In this document: one piece after another, positions 23,870-34,625 of the stretch
Numbering within the stretch: position 1 is the first letter of the stretch
Layout of the letters: the number at the start of each line of letters is the position of its first letter
Assembly (NCBI RefSeq): GCF_037975245.1
Contig: NC_092578.1
Location: 8,131,001 to 8,195,000, forward strand
Source: Apostichopus japonicus
Lineage: Eukaryota; Echinodermata; Holothuroidea; Aspidochirotida; Stichopodidae
Length of the DNA: 64,000 bases
Reading direction: 5' to 3'
Translations under genes and position numbers: made by a program
Notes under the pieces: generated by a model
Told to the model about the DNA's origin: nothing
The model's input: only the letters and a program-made list of their open reading frames with translations
The model's database searches: none

Positions 23870-24456
23870 GTCATTGTTGGTTAAATTGATCAGCAAGGTT
23901 CTTTCACTGACTGTGGACCTACCTACTAAATATGTTAACTTATTATGTTTACAAGCTATTTTCAGGTACAAATCATCTCAAGCCCTGCCCCTAATAAATG
24001 TGCATAATATCACTTTGAACAAACATTATCATGTTCCCGTTATCTAACAACACCCTCACACAAAATATGAATCAATTCTGAAAATGTTTACATTTGACCC
24101 TGTGACCTCAATATATATATATGATATTCATAAAATAAAATCAATAGGGTTCATCTACTCACAATGGCGCTTCTATGTACCAAGTATGACTTCAATCCAA
24201 CTTGTCGTTATTCAGTTACCATGTTTACAAGCTATTTTAGTGACAATCAACCATCACCCTCTAATAAATGTGCATAATATTAACTTGAACATATATCACC
24301 ATGTACCCACTATCTACCAACATATAAATGAGCACCAAAATCAATAGGGTTCATCTACTCAGTATGGCGCATCTATGTACCAAGTATGACTTCAATCCAA
24401 CTGCCACTGCTGATTGTTGAGTTATCATGCATGTTTTCGAGCCAAGGGCGTCACAC

Positions 24457-24494
<38 letters not shown>

Positions 24495-24500
24495 CATCAC
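23870..24500 (+). repeat. R2-like repeat units with terminal (CA)n
   Basis: The segment tcaatagggttcatctactc ... ggcgcttctatgtaccaagt occurs twice (about 24140-24230 and 24340-24420), each followed by gttaccatgtttacaag or a variant. The block ends in ggcgtcacacacac and an ACAC run at about 24450-24493, as in the R2 copies at 1793 and 40407. Confidence 0.6.
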
Positions 24501-24579
24501 CATCGCATAAATTCCTTCAGCCTTCGGCAAGGAATAAAAAATGAGCATTCCCTTATCATTTGTGCAAAACATGTATAGT

Positions 24580-24825
24580 CAGTATTGCGAAGTTCGGAAC
24601 ACTACCAAGTTCGGACACCCCTAAGAAATACACGATTTCACCATGGCAACCTACAGCAAAAGCCAATTTCACGAAAAACTATGAAGCTACAGTTATTTAC
24701 TCTCCAAAGTTACCTGTGTGCAAGTAAGTACTTACATATTTGTCAATAAAAGGAAGTTATATGTTTTGGGGTGTTTTAAGGCTTAGGTGTCAAAACTTCG
24801 CAGTGTCCATATATGCTACTGCATG
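24580..24825. mobile_element. MITE, family M1, copy 2
   Basis: This shares tcagtattgcgaagtt, ggacacccctaagaaatac, acgatttcaccatg and ggggtgttttaaggctta, in order, with the copy at 9131-9366. The middle differs. There is no coding capacity. Confidence 0.6.
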
Positions 24826-26363
24826 TGCAATATACAATTACCAAAATCCAGATGTCAACATCCAAAATGACGGATGATGAAGAAATCATGTAGCATTATA
24901 GTATAGTTTGTAAATCAACACTTTAATGGTAAAGAGGGTCACAAATATGCTCTAAATCAGTCTAACCGTGTTTTCAAAAATGATGACTACATTTTTCATG
25001 TGCAACCCATGGCTCTAGCAGTGTTTCCCATGTGCAGCAAGCATGTTATTATATTTCTAAATCACCATCAATTAATTAACCTTCCCTGTAGCCTCACAAG
25101 CTGCTGTGACATGTGAAATACTTTCAATTGTTTACATTCAAGTGTTTTTACTTTCAAGTGTAATGTATAGCGTGGTTTTGTGTTTTTATTTTGGTTCATA
25201 CCGCTTGTTACATATTTGAAATTGTTTATGATAAGCTTCCAGTATAAACTTCAATAAGCGTTATATACAGCCAGCATCAAACTGTTATCTCTCTCGCTCT
25301 TGCTAACTACTGGCGCGAAGAGGAACACATTTGAGAACGATGTTAACTTCAGTATAGGATTGACGTCTATAGATAGAACCGTTGAGACCCGGCCTTGTAA
25401 ATGTTGAGATCAAAAGTAAAAATTTTGATATGAAAAGTTGAAATTTCGAGAGAGATAGAGAAAAAATTAAAAAAAGACATAAGTCAAAACTTTTGACTTA
25501 GCAATCTACTTTTTCAATGTCCTTCTGCAGGTCCACCGTAATTTCATAACGATAAAGCAATAACATGTAAAGTGTTCACATCGTGTGGTGCATGTGTTTT
25601 ACTCGAAAAGATATAGAAAGGAAATAAGAGAATGCATGAAAGGTTCCCACAATAACACTAATGTGGGAATTTACCTTTCAAGCACCTTTCGGTAAATGTG
25701 GTGGGTTTGAACTTCATTTGACACTATCGTGCGATCTGAGAGCTTTTCAAAAGTTAGTTACGGTACCATTGTTCTTTTCATTGAGATCGTTATATTCGAA
25801 AGGAAATGGTTCAAACGTATTCCTTTTCATGATCAAAGCACACTTTTGTCCAGCGTTTCTAAGAATGTTATAAAACAGGGAGCAACCCAAATCGCTGACC
25901 CAGAACGGTATTCTGACAACAGCAAGTGGTATGTCAATAATAGATTCACTCCAGTATTATCTCAATCGTATCCTGCTGGTTTTGTTAAAATAAGGCATTG
26001 ATTCAATAGGTAGTAGCCCAAACCATGTCATAAACAACTTTGTGTAAGAGCGTGACAGAGCTCGACTGTTAAAAGTGCATACATAGGTCGATTGAAAATT
26101 CTAGAACAAAGCCCTTAACTTGGATGACGCTTAGTTTACTTTGGGTGGGACTTCGGTTGAGGAGGAGCCTAGGGAGGGGAGTATAGTCATCTATGGATAT
26201 AATAATGTTCCTCAAACGGTAATCATCTTTGAGGCTACACATTATTGTGGATTCCGATTGCTAGGGTTCCAATTTATTAACTATGGTATGATCATATTTC
26301 AGAGTGGAACTTGAAATAAAAATATATATAATAAATAAATCAATGTGTATATATATATATATA
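24826..26363. other. Unassigned; contains a short perfect palindrome at 25480-25500
   Basis: No gene was recognised. The 21-bp palindrome has arms TAAGTCAAAA / TTTTGACTTA around one base. Open frames at 25661-26001 lack recognisable domains. Confidence 0.35.
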
Positions 26364-27105
26364 TACAAACACCTCCAAATTCATGGCACCGCAATGGGTA
26401 CCAAAATGGCACCGTCTTTTGCCAACATCTTTATGGGAATCCTTGAGAAAGAATTTCTAGCTCAACAAAACTTGAAACTACACACGTGGTTACGTTTCCT
26501 TGACGATATCTTTATGATATGGACCCATGGTGAGGTAAATCTAAAACTCTTCAGTGATGACATCAACTCGTTTCATCACACTATCAAAATTACTGCTGAT
26601 TTTTCTGGATATGGCGTTCACTTCCTGGACACCACTGTGACCCTACAAAATGGTTCACTCAAACAGACTTGTTCAATAAACCCACGAACAAGCACAACTA
26701 CCTCTTACCAAGCAGTTGCCATCCACGTCACTGTACCAGAAATATTCCGTACAGTCAAGCATTGCGCATTCGACGCACTTGCGGATTTGCGGAATCGGAT
26801 TAAAATAATCCGACGCGGATTAAAATAATCCGAATTTCTAAACCTTCTGCTGAATTCAGCAGAAATCAGTAAGTCGCTTTGACTTTACAACCATGCCGAC
26901 AATCTTTTCTATAAAATAGTTTCAATTCCTGCTACTCCTTGTCACTTTCGGTGATGATGCACTGAAGAAGAGCTAGTTTTGCTCGATAGCTCTACAAAAA
27001 CCAAACATTGGTTGTTTTACTTCCAATCACGTACCTAATTTAATTATTGTATCTCACTCGAGATCCAGCCTTTCTCTAAATGCAGCATAGTTGTTTAACA
27101 GTTTT
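26364..27105 (+). pseudogene. Penelope-like element fragment (reverse transcriptase palm and 3' end)
   Basis: The open frame from 26364 reads HGTAMGTKMAPSFANIFM, then WLRFLDDIFMIWT (the YxDD-type active site is LDD here) and VHFLDTTVTLQNGSL, all PLE polymerase motifs. A frameshift follows around 26665. The sequence past the active site is disrupted, and the GIY-YIG nuclease is not recognisable. A TGAAGAAG motif with an AGAGCTA / TAGCTCT hairpin at 26962-26993 matches the 3' UTR motif of the other PLEs. The 5' break falls in (AT)n. This family differs from the 15.8-18.5 kb copy. Confidence 0.75.
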
Positions 27106-27110
27106 TTCTG

Positions 27111-27376
<266 letters not shown>

Positions 27377-27667
27377 TTCGGTACATTTACTCTTCAATCA
27401 TGATTAAGTGGTTTCTATGATCTCTTCTACACGAAACAAAAAGAACAAAAAAGAAGGCTGGATTGCGAATGTAATCTTGACATGTTTGCGCTCCATTACG
27501 TCTTCCAGCATGTCATAAACAACTAGTTAATGTCTTTCCAAGATACATCATTCACCATAAGATACGAACTGCCGCCAATCCAGTTCAGGGTGCACACAAT
27601 GGATATCAGATTGATTTTCTTGAAGAGAATGGTAACATCGTGTCTGCAAATTGGCTCCAGTAAAGTC

Positions 27668-27672
27668 AACCA
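27668..27672. repeat. Target-site duplication AACCA (left) of the Gypsy element
   Basis: AACCA abuts the outer edge of the left LTR and is repeated at 32341-32345. A 5-bp duplication is typical of Gypsy-type integrases. Confidence 0.9.
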
Positions 27673-27933
27673 TGTAATATTCTTGATGATAATTATACAA
27701 GAGATGATTCGAAGAGGAGTTGTTATGGCTTTGACTTCTGTATTCAGAGTGTCTCATTATACACACTCATTGTTCTTAACTACTTCTACTAACATGCGTC
27801 ATATACAAACATTCCTAAGAGTGACCACAGCCCCATGCTTCTTAGGGCAGGTTGGTGGTCACAACAGGACATATTGTGGTTGCTAAAGGGTGGTGTAAAA
27901 TACAATACTGTAGAATGAGTACAATATGTTACA
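27673..27933 (-). repeat. 3' LTR of the Gypsy element
   Basis: A 261-bp direct repeat, matching 32080-32340 over its whole length by eye. In element orientation it begins TGTAACATATTG and ends ATATTACA, giving the TG...CA termini of LTRs. Confidence 0.95.
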
Positions 27934-27945
27934 TCTCCCTTTTTT
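27934..27945 (-). promoter_or_regulatory. Polypurine tract of the Gypsy element
   Basis: In element orientation AAAAAAGGGAGA lies directly before the 3' LTR. This is the expected plus-strand DNA primer site. Confidence 0.85.
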
Positions 27946-28128
27946 CAGTTAAAATAAATTTAAGGATGTGGATGAGAAACAATTTACTTATCCAGAAATA
28001 TACTTGAATGATAATGACCTAACACTGCATAACTGTAAACTCAATCTCTAGCAAAGATTCGACTACTGGTTCTAAGTTACCAAATGACTTCCGCTTCGAT
28101 CACTACCAAACTAATTAAATTCCTTTGG

Positions 28129-31100
28129 TCACATTTCATAGTCACTGTGCCAACGTGGTTTTGTCTTTGCTCTAATACTTCTTCGAAAATCAGTGTTCGT
28201 GGTTTGGTCCTCTGAAGAGGTTTGTTCATTGTCAGAATTAACTATGTCATTGTCGTCATGTCTGTCATAACTAAATGTTTCACCAGTTTTAAGTAAATGT
28301 TTGCGGTTGCGTCTATACTGTACACCTTCAGCTGTCTCTACATAGTATGATCTGGGCTGCTCAGCCTTAGATACAATAGTGGCTGGTTTCCAACCTTTGT
28401 CAGTCTGTAGGCGAATATTATCTCCTTGTTGCAGTTCTGGTAATTTCTTTGTCTGTCGGTCGTAATATGTTTTTTGTGTTTGTCTCTTCTCTACCAGTCT
28501 TTTGTGTACTGTCTCTGGCTTCAGTATTTTCGGCTTGAGTAAATGCTCAGTCGTTGGAAGTAGGGTATTTGTCCTTCGTCCAAAAAGTCGTTGTACAGGT
28601 GATCCGAGAATATTATCTCTTGGTGTATTCCTGTAGTCTAATAAAGCTAGGTATGGATCTTGTCCACTCTCCTTTGCCTTCATTAGCAAAGCCTTTGCAA
28701 TCTGCACCCCTTTCTCTGCCATGCCATTAGACTGAGGATGGTATGGACTAGACGTAATATGATGAAATTTATAAAGTTTCGAAAAACTGTCAAATTGCCA
28801 ACTTTTGAATTGGGGTCCATTATCTGTGATAAGGACATCTGGAATACCATGGCGTGCAAATTGTGATTTACAATGTACTATAACAGTTTCACTCTTAGTA
28901 CTAGGTAAATGTGAAATTTCAAAGTACCCAGAGAAATAATCAATTAAAATCAAATAGTTATTTCTATTCCACTCAAAGAGATCAGCACCCAGCTTCTGCC
29001 AAGGTCTTTGAGGAATCTCATGAGATTGTAGAGGTTCTTTTTGATTCTGCCTCCTGTGTGTGTTACAGATGGAACACTTTGAAATTAAATCTTCAATTTC
29101 AGCACTCATTTGAGGCCAAAACATAATGTCCCTTGCTCTTCGTTTACATTTTTCAACACCAAGGTGAGCATTGTGGACTTGAATTAAAATACTGGATCTT
29201 AGTGTAGTTGGAATAATTAACTTGTCCCCTCTAAACAATAGACCATCACTTACAGTGATTTCATGTTTATAATTCCAGTACGGTTTTGCACCTATAGGGA
29301 CGTCTGTCCTTGAACTAGGCCATCCTTTCCTGGTTAGCTCAATCAGCTCTCCCAAGGCTTCATCACCACTTGTAGCATGCAAAATTTCACTCATTTTGGT
29401 TTTAGAAATTGGCAGCATTTCAAGTCGAGCCACCTCAAATTCCTTTTCACCCAAATTGTCTGCTTCTTGTTTTAAACTTGCTCTAGACAATGTGTCAGCA
29501 ATAAATAACTCTGCCCCTGGTCGGTATTGTACACTCAGGGGGTATTTCTGTACTTTCATTAACATTTGCTGAAGTCGATGTGGAGTTTGATACAAGGGTT
29601 TCTTAAAAATTGGTTCTAATGGTTTGTGATCTGTTTCAACATGAATTGATTTCTGACCATACAGGTACTCATGAAAACGCTCACAACCAAACACAATGGC
29701 CAGCATTTCTTTTTCGATTTGGGCGTAATTTTGCTGACTCTTAGTCAATGATTTAGAAGCATACGCTACTGGGGACCCTTCTTGTAGAATTACTGCTCCG
29801 ACACCGAGGCTACTAGAATCTACTGAGAGGGTTACTTCTTTTGTGACATCAAACAAATTTAGAACAGGGGCCTGCGTAATCTTTTCTTTAAGCCTTTGAA
29901 AACTCTTTTGTTGAGCATCTCCCCATTCCCAGTGCACACCTTTCTCAAGAAGTGCCCTTAAGGGTGCACTCTCTGTAGACAAATTTGGGATGAATTTTGC
30001 TAAATAGGTAATTACACCCATAAACCTTTGTAACCCTTCCTTATCTTCTGGGGACTTCATTTCTGTGACAGCTCTGACCTTCTCTGGGTCAACCTTGAGC
30101 CCACTCTCACTTAACACATGACCTAGATAGGTAATTTCAGATTTTCTTATCTGACATTTACTTTTGTTCAGTTTGACTTTTCTAAGTCGGCTTCTCTCCA
30201 AAACATTACGTAACCGCTGGTCATGCTCTGCTACCGTCTCTCCCCAGATTAGAATGTCGTCTGCTACGATTTCAACTCCTTCAATACTTTCATACACCTG
30301 GCTCATAACATCTTGGAAAACTTCCGGAGCTGAACAAATTCCAAACGGCAGCCTATTAAATTTAAATCGTCCAAATGGAGTATTAAATGTGCAGAACTTG
30401 GAACTTTCTTCGTCAAGTTTGATCTGCCAGAAACCTGAGCTTGCGTCCAAAACTGAAAATACTTTCGCTTTTGGCATTCCCGATACCACCTCTTCAATAG
30501 TGCGCATAGGAAAATGTTCCCTGCTGATCGCTTTGTTCAAGTCTCTGGGGTCGATGCAAATGCGGGTTTTGTTTGGTTTAATGACGGTCACCATACTATT
30601 CACCCACTGTGTTGGCTCATGCACTCGCTCAATTACATTAAGCTTTTCCATTCTCTCAAGTTCCTTTTGAACTCTGTCCCGAAGAGCTACGGGCAATTTT
30701 CGGGGCGGGTGAATGACTGGTGGAACATTAGGATCTACTGTTATATGATGCGTCACATCTGTGATTTCGCCTAATCCTTCGAAAACATCCTTGTATTCAT
30801 CCAGGATGTCTGACTTTTGTTCTTCCTTTGTGGTGAAGACACGTTTGATGAGCTCTAAATTTTGACTGCTCTCCAGCCCTAACAAACATTGTGGTGAACC
30901 ATCTACTACTTGGAAATCTAGCACATGATAGCGGTCCTTATACTCGCAAAGTAAGTTAATGTGTCCAAGGGGACTCAATCTTTGTCCTCCATAACCCACA
31001 AGTTTTGTTCCGCTTTTAGTCAGAGGTTGTTTTGTGACACGTTGGTATGTGGCATAATTAATGACATTGCACTCTGCTCCAGTGTCAATTGTGAATAGCA

Positions 31101-32031
31101 CTGGCTTATCCTCAAGCTTGAGTGTCACTTCCCATTTTTCTTTGTTTGTGATGGAATCGTTCTTTGTCATTCCAATAAAAAACTCATCAATTTCTGGGTC
31201 AGAATCTGAGTCTCTCCCCTGGGATTTGACTACTCTGACTTCTTTTGGTTTTTGCTTTGGTGCATTTTCTTGCTTGCTTCTACAAACTACTGCAAAATGA
31301 TTCAGTTTTCCACAGTTTCTACATGATAGCCCTTTAGCTGGACAATCATGATTCTGAGTCCACGCCCTGCCACATTTAAAACATGACTGTGTCTGATTCT
31401 GAAACTTTTTGTTTCTTAGTGTATTAGAATTCGCAAAAGTTCTTACCGTTTGTAAGTTCTTTTCTGTGTCCGCTGTGAACGACTTCATTTGGTGCGTTGT
31501 AGCTTCACTTGCACGGCAAATGTCCACAGCTTTCTTTAACGTCAGGTCCTCTTCACGGAGAAGACGTCGACGGATCTGGTCATCACAGACCCCGCACACG
31601 ATCCTGTCACGAATTAATCCTTCTGCTAAGGTTCCAAATTCGCAACTTTTCGATTTGTTACGTAATTCCGTCACATAATGGTCGATGGTCTCATGTTGCT
31701 TTTGGTTTGTAGTATTGAATATGTGGCGTTCCCACGTTATGTTCTTCCTGGGCGCACAGTACTCCTCAAATTTCTCCATTACTTTATTAAGTGTCTTTTC
31801 ATCTCCTGCTTCCTGCCATTGGAATGAGTTGTAAATCTCAACTGCATCCTCCCCAGCAATATGAAGTAACGCTGCGCTCTTTACTTCATCTGTTTTAGCG
31901 GCTATACCACTTGCAGAAATGTATAGAAGAAACATTTGCTTCCATTTCCTCCAGTTTTCCGCAAGGTTTCCTTGAAGGCTCAACTCGCCTGGTTGTCTCA
32001 GCTGATCCATATGTGCAATTTCCAGTAACAA
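28129..32031 (-). CDS. Gypsy gag-pol polyprotein (1300 aa), apparently intact
   Basis: A single uninterrupted frame encodes gag, protease, reverse transcriptase, RNase H and integrase. A gag-like region occupies residues 1-200. Zinc knuckles lie at about 212-250: an irregular CFKCGRAWTQNHDC and a standard CRNCGKLNHFAVVC. The aspartic protease has FTIDTGAECNVI near 315. The reverse transcriptase spans about 470-640, with SVLDASSGFWQIKLDEES and the active site VADD near 591 in place of the common YxDD. RNase H has VTLSVDSSSLGVGAV near 730. The integrase has an HHCC zinc motif from about 954, then a D,D,E core at GADLFEW (about 1015), LITDNGPQF (about 1067) and NGMAEKG (about 1105). The first ATG lies 48 bases inside the left edge of the 5' LTR. 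No envelope-like frame exists. Confidence 0.95.
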   Translation of the reverse strand: MLLEIAHMDQLRQPGELSLQGNLAENWRKWKQMFLLYISASGIAAKTDEVKSAALLHIAGEDAVEIYNSFQWQEAGDEKTLNKVMEKFEEYCAPRKNITWERHIFNTTNQKQHETIDHYVTELRNKSKSCEFGTLAEGLIRDRIVCGVCDDQIRRRLLREEDLTLKKAVDICRASEATTHQMKSFTADTEKNLQTVRTFANSNTLRNKKFQNQTQSCFKCGRAWTQNHDCPAKGLSCRNCGKLNHFAVVCRSKQENAPKQKPKEVRVVKSQGRDSDSDPEIDEFFIGMTKNDSITNKEKWEVTLKLEDKPVLFTIDTGAECNVINYATYQRVTKQPLTKSGTKLVGYGGQRLSPLGHINLLCEYKDRYHVLDFQVVDGSPQCLLGLESSQNLELIKRVFTTKEEQKSDILDEYKDVFEGLGEITDVTHHITVDPNVPPVIHPPRKLPVALRDRVQKELERMEKLNVIERVHEPTQWVNSMVTVIKPNKTRICIDPRDLNKAISREHFPMRTIEEVVSGMPKAKVFSVLDASSGFWQIKLDEESSKFCTFNTPFGRFKFNRLPFGICSAPEVFQDVMSQVYESIEGVEIVADDILIWGETVAEHDQRLRNVLERSRLRKVKLNKSKCQIRKSEITYLGHVLSESGLKVDPEKVRAVTEMKSPEDKEGLQRFMGVITYLAKFIPNLSTESAPLRALLEKGVHWEWGDAQQKSFQRLKEKITQAPVLNLFDVTKEVTLSVDSSSLGVGAVILQEGSPVAYASKSLTKSQQNYAQIEKEMLAIVFGCERFHEYLYGQKSIHVETDHKPLEPIFKKPLYQTPHRLQQMLMKVQKYPLSVQYRPGAELFIADTLSRASLKQEADNLGEKEFEVARLEMLPISKTKMSEILHATSGDEALGELIELTRKGWPSSRTDVPIGAKPYWNYKHEITVSDGLLFRGDKLIIPTTLRSSILIQVHNAHLGVEKCKRRARDIMFWPQMSAEIEDLISKCSICNTHRRQNQKEPLQSHEIPQRPWQKLGADLFEWNRNNYLILIDYFSGYFEISHLPSTKSETVIVHCKSQFARHGIPDVLITDNGPQFKSWQFDSFSKLYKFHHITSSPYHPQSNGMAEKGVQIAKALLMKAKESGQDPYLALLDYRNTPRDNILGSPVQRLFGRRTNTLLPTTEHLLKPKILKPETVHKRLVEKRQTQKTYYDRQTKKLPELQQGDNIRLQTDKGWKPATIVSKAEQPRSYYVETAEGVQYRRNRKHLLKTGETFSYDRHDDNDIVNSDNEQTSSEDQTTNTDFRRSIRAKTKPRWHSDYEM

Positions 32032-32065
32032 AATTAAAAAATTCTTAAAATAAGGATAACTTTTT

Positions 32066-32079
32066 CACTTCTGACACCA
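32066..32079 (-). promoter_or_regulatory. Primer-binding site of the Gypsy element
   Basis: In element orientation TGGTGTCAGAAGTG follows the 5' LTR directly. It ends with the complement of a tRNA CCA terminus. From memory it fits 14 bases of the 3' end of animal tRNA-Leu (CAA type). Confidence 0.8.
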
Positions 32080-32340
32080 TGTAATATTCTTGATGATAAT
32101 TATACAAGAGATGATTCGAAGAGGAGTTGTTATGGCTTTGACTTCTGTATTCAGAGTGTCTCATTATACACACTCATTGTTCTTAACTACTTCTACTAAC
32201 ATGCGTCATATACAAACATTCCTAAGAGTGACCACAGCCCCATGCTTCTTAGGGCAGGTTGGTGGTCACAACAGGACATATTGTGGTTGCTAAAGGGTGG
32301 TGTAAAATACAATACTGTAGAATGAGTACAATATGTTACA
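32080..32340 (-). repeat. 5' LTR of the Gypsy element
   Basis: A 261-bp repeat matching 27673-27933. It would carry the promoter and polyadenylation signals, but I saw no obvious TATA box. AACCA follows at 32341-32345 as the second TSD copy. Confidence 0.95.
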
Positions 32341-32432
32341 AACCATCGTAAATATAAACATATAATCGGGTCTCACTGACCAAAGATGTGCCATTTAATA
32401 TTAAATGCTTACAGCCATGCGTTGTTTCTCCT

Positions 32433-32672
32433 ATATTGTATGTATTTTATATCCTCCTGCAAGCAGGAACTCGCGAAGGAGCCATCATTGGCTTATGAAA
32501 GCCGCAAGCTGAACAAAGTCAGTCTCTTAGATTCATCTTTAACGTCCATGATTTTGAATTGTCAACTGCCAACAGCTCTGTAACTGGACGACATACATTA
32601 ATCTTGGAGTGACTCGAACTCGGGACCTTTTGATTGAAAGGCACCGGCGTTAACTTCTGAGCTAACATTCCT
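32433..32672 (-). mobile_element. tRNA-derived SINE, family S1, copy 1
   Basis: On the minus strand the head reads AATGTTAGCTCAGAAGTTAACG (A-box like), then GAGTTCGAGTC (B-box). The body has GTATGTCGTCCAGT, GAGACTGACT, GCTTGCGGCTTT and CGCGAGTTCCTGCTTGCAGG. A CATA-type tail follows. The sense copy at 62599-62860 matches along its length. Confidence 0.85.
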
Positions 32673-33214
32673 AGTGTTAACCCATATTGTGGGTTATTAC
32701 ATGACAAATGCAATATATTGAGTCCAACGAAATCACAAAATGTATGCTTTATATTGCTGTGCTTCATATCTTCCCGGACAGACTATAGAGACATAGGTAT
32801 ACTGAAATACAAAATAGACAGATACTAAATCTTCAGCCTTGCAGTGGGATCTAGTTTAATTCAGCAGAAAGTGATTTTTCATGGACTCAATTAACATCAA
32901 TTCAGAAGAATATATTGTGCAAGAACCTTTTTATCAATGGATAGGGTAACAATTATTGATTTCATATCTGATAAGTTTCTCTAAGTTTGGGCTTATTTTG
33001 TATGTAAATATGCAAATTAGGTTCCCAAATAGCTTATTTTGGAATACATACTACCAATAGTAATAAACGTTTTGTTTTTGGTGTATTCTATGTTAAAATA
33101 GTGTTATCTAAATTATTTCCTTTCATTTAAGTCTAAAAATGTGGAAATTGGATTGAATGACCGAGATATAAGGATTGTCATAAGATCTGGGGGCACGTCC
33201 CCTCCTCCAGGCTG
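32673..33214. other. Unassigned spacer
   Basis: No gene or repeat partner was recognised in this stretch. Confidence 0.35.
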
Positions 33215-33763
33215 TACAATACATAACCAATACACGTATCGACAATACACGTGTATACACACACACACGGTACCCATTTTGCAAATATTTCTTAAAAAGA
33301 ATTGATGGCGCTATGCCGATATTCATTGCTATACTTCTGTAAGGAAGCCTGTAAAGAACATATTTATTATTTTTTTGAAAATGGGTGTAGTTTGATCGAG
33401 ATATGATTTTTGAAATATGGAAGAGTTTTTCAACTTTTTTAGGTTTTTGACTGTTTTTTGGCAATATTCCGATGATAATTCAAAATGTCAAATTCTCTAT
33501 GAACCTGATTTTTTCAGGGTAGTTTTTTATGTTTTGGGCTTGTCCTATAGAGGACTATAATGGTGCTTGCCTGTTTCAACGCGGAGCCTAGATTTTATGA
33601 AGAAAACAAAAATTCAAAATGTAGAATTTCACACTTTTTGAATCAAAACAAAGCTTAAACTAAAACTTTGGAAATAAACATCAATAGCACCCCTAAAAAT
33701 AATATGTTTGAATAGATCGGTATTTCAGCTTTATTAAACCAAGTCTATAGTTAGAAGGGTTGG
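33215..33763 (-). repeat. Dispersed repeat, family R1, second copy (inverted)
   Basis: The opposite strand matches blocks of 991-1515 in the same order, including gcgctatgccgatattcatt and the segment around ccaagtctatagttagaagg. Confidence 0.6.
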
Positions 33764-33839
33764 GAAGATACACATTTTTTAAAGTGTTAGGTTTTTGGGG
33801 GCACAATCTCCCAGAAAAGTGTTGGAGAGCATACAAGTC

Positions 33840-34625
33840 CAAAAGTCCTACCACACGCATTCCGTTTGTTATTAATGAGAATCCCTTATCAAATCCTTTA
33901 TGAGATCTATCAAACAGGAATTTGCTTTCTTCCCACACGATCAGTCTGTAGGAGAATCGTTTAAGGAACCACCCATGCTAGCATATTTCCAACCTCCCGA
34001 TTTTAGATTTCTACTCACTTCCTCCAGACTTCCTCACTCAGTTTCCACCTCAGCAGGTAACTTCTATTGCGGAAAACCTCAATGCCAGGTATGCCCCCAT
34101 GTTACCCAGGCACCGTGGTTAAAGTTTCCAATGTTGACTAATATGGTGTAAGACCCCCTTCCCTCTCTTGTGATTCTAATAATGTCATTAAAATGTTCTA
34201 CTTTCTACTTTGCAAGTAGGGCAATTATGTAGGTGAAACAGGTTCTCGGTCCCGCTTACGTTTTAATAATCACAAAAAAAGCTATTCGTGATAATTTAGC
34301 AGGATTCACCGCTTCCGAATATTCAATCTCCATAAACATCTTTTCAAAAACCTAAAATGTATTTTAATTGTCTCGCACTACAAATCCGTAACTGAACGTA
34401 AACGTTATCCTAATGACCTAAGAAACCACAAAAGGCTGTTTATCTGCTAAAACTTTGATAGTTGTTTCATTAAGGATTTGATTGTCGATTTTAACTTTCT
34501 TTGTCTCATTTAAATGTGACAGACTTGTCAAGGCCTCCAGATTCGTGTTGACAGTACTCCTCAGGACATCTTGAATGAATCTACAGTGAGACATCGAACG
34601 CAGGAAAAGACAAGAGCGGTTACGT
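33840..34625 (+). pseudogene. Penelope-like element fragment (linker and GIY-YIG endonuclease)
   Basis: The frame at 33900-34150 has EFAFFPHDQSVGESFKEPP and CGKPQCQVCPHV, the zinc-like linker that precedes the nuclease in GIY-YIG PLEs. In another frame at about 34227-34290 comes YVGETGSRSRLRFNNHKK, the heart of a GIY-YIG domain. The C-terminal part is broken by stops. The polymerase is missing upstream. It belongs to a different family from the 15.8-18.5 kb copy. Confidence 0.75.

Larger units (their letters stand above)
27673..32340 (-). mobile_element. Complete Gypsy (Mag/SURL-like) LTR retrotransposon
   Basis: A 4668-bp element in minus orientation, bounded by a 5-bp TSD. It has two 261-bp LTRs starting TGTAAC and ending TTACA, a tRNA-type primer-binding site, one gag-pol frame and a polypurine tract. 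By eye the LTRs are identical and the frame has no lesion, so it is probably a very recent, possibly still competent insertion. The single fused gag-pol frame and integrase style (SPYHPQSNGMAEKGVQIAK) resemble the Mag/SURL branch known from echinoderms; that placement rests on recall. Confidence 0.95.

Noticed and set aside
27530-27886. 118-codon frame overlapping the left LTR
   Set aside because: Most of it is LTR sequence, and the same peptide appears at the other LTR (32090-32293). No known protein.
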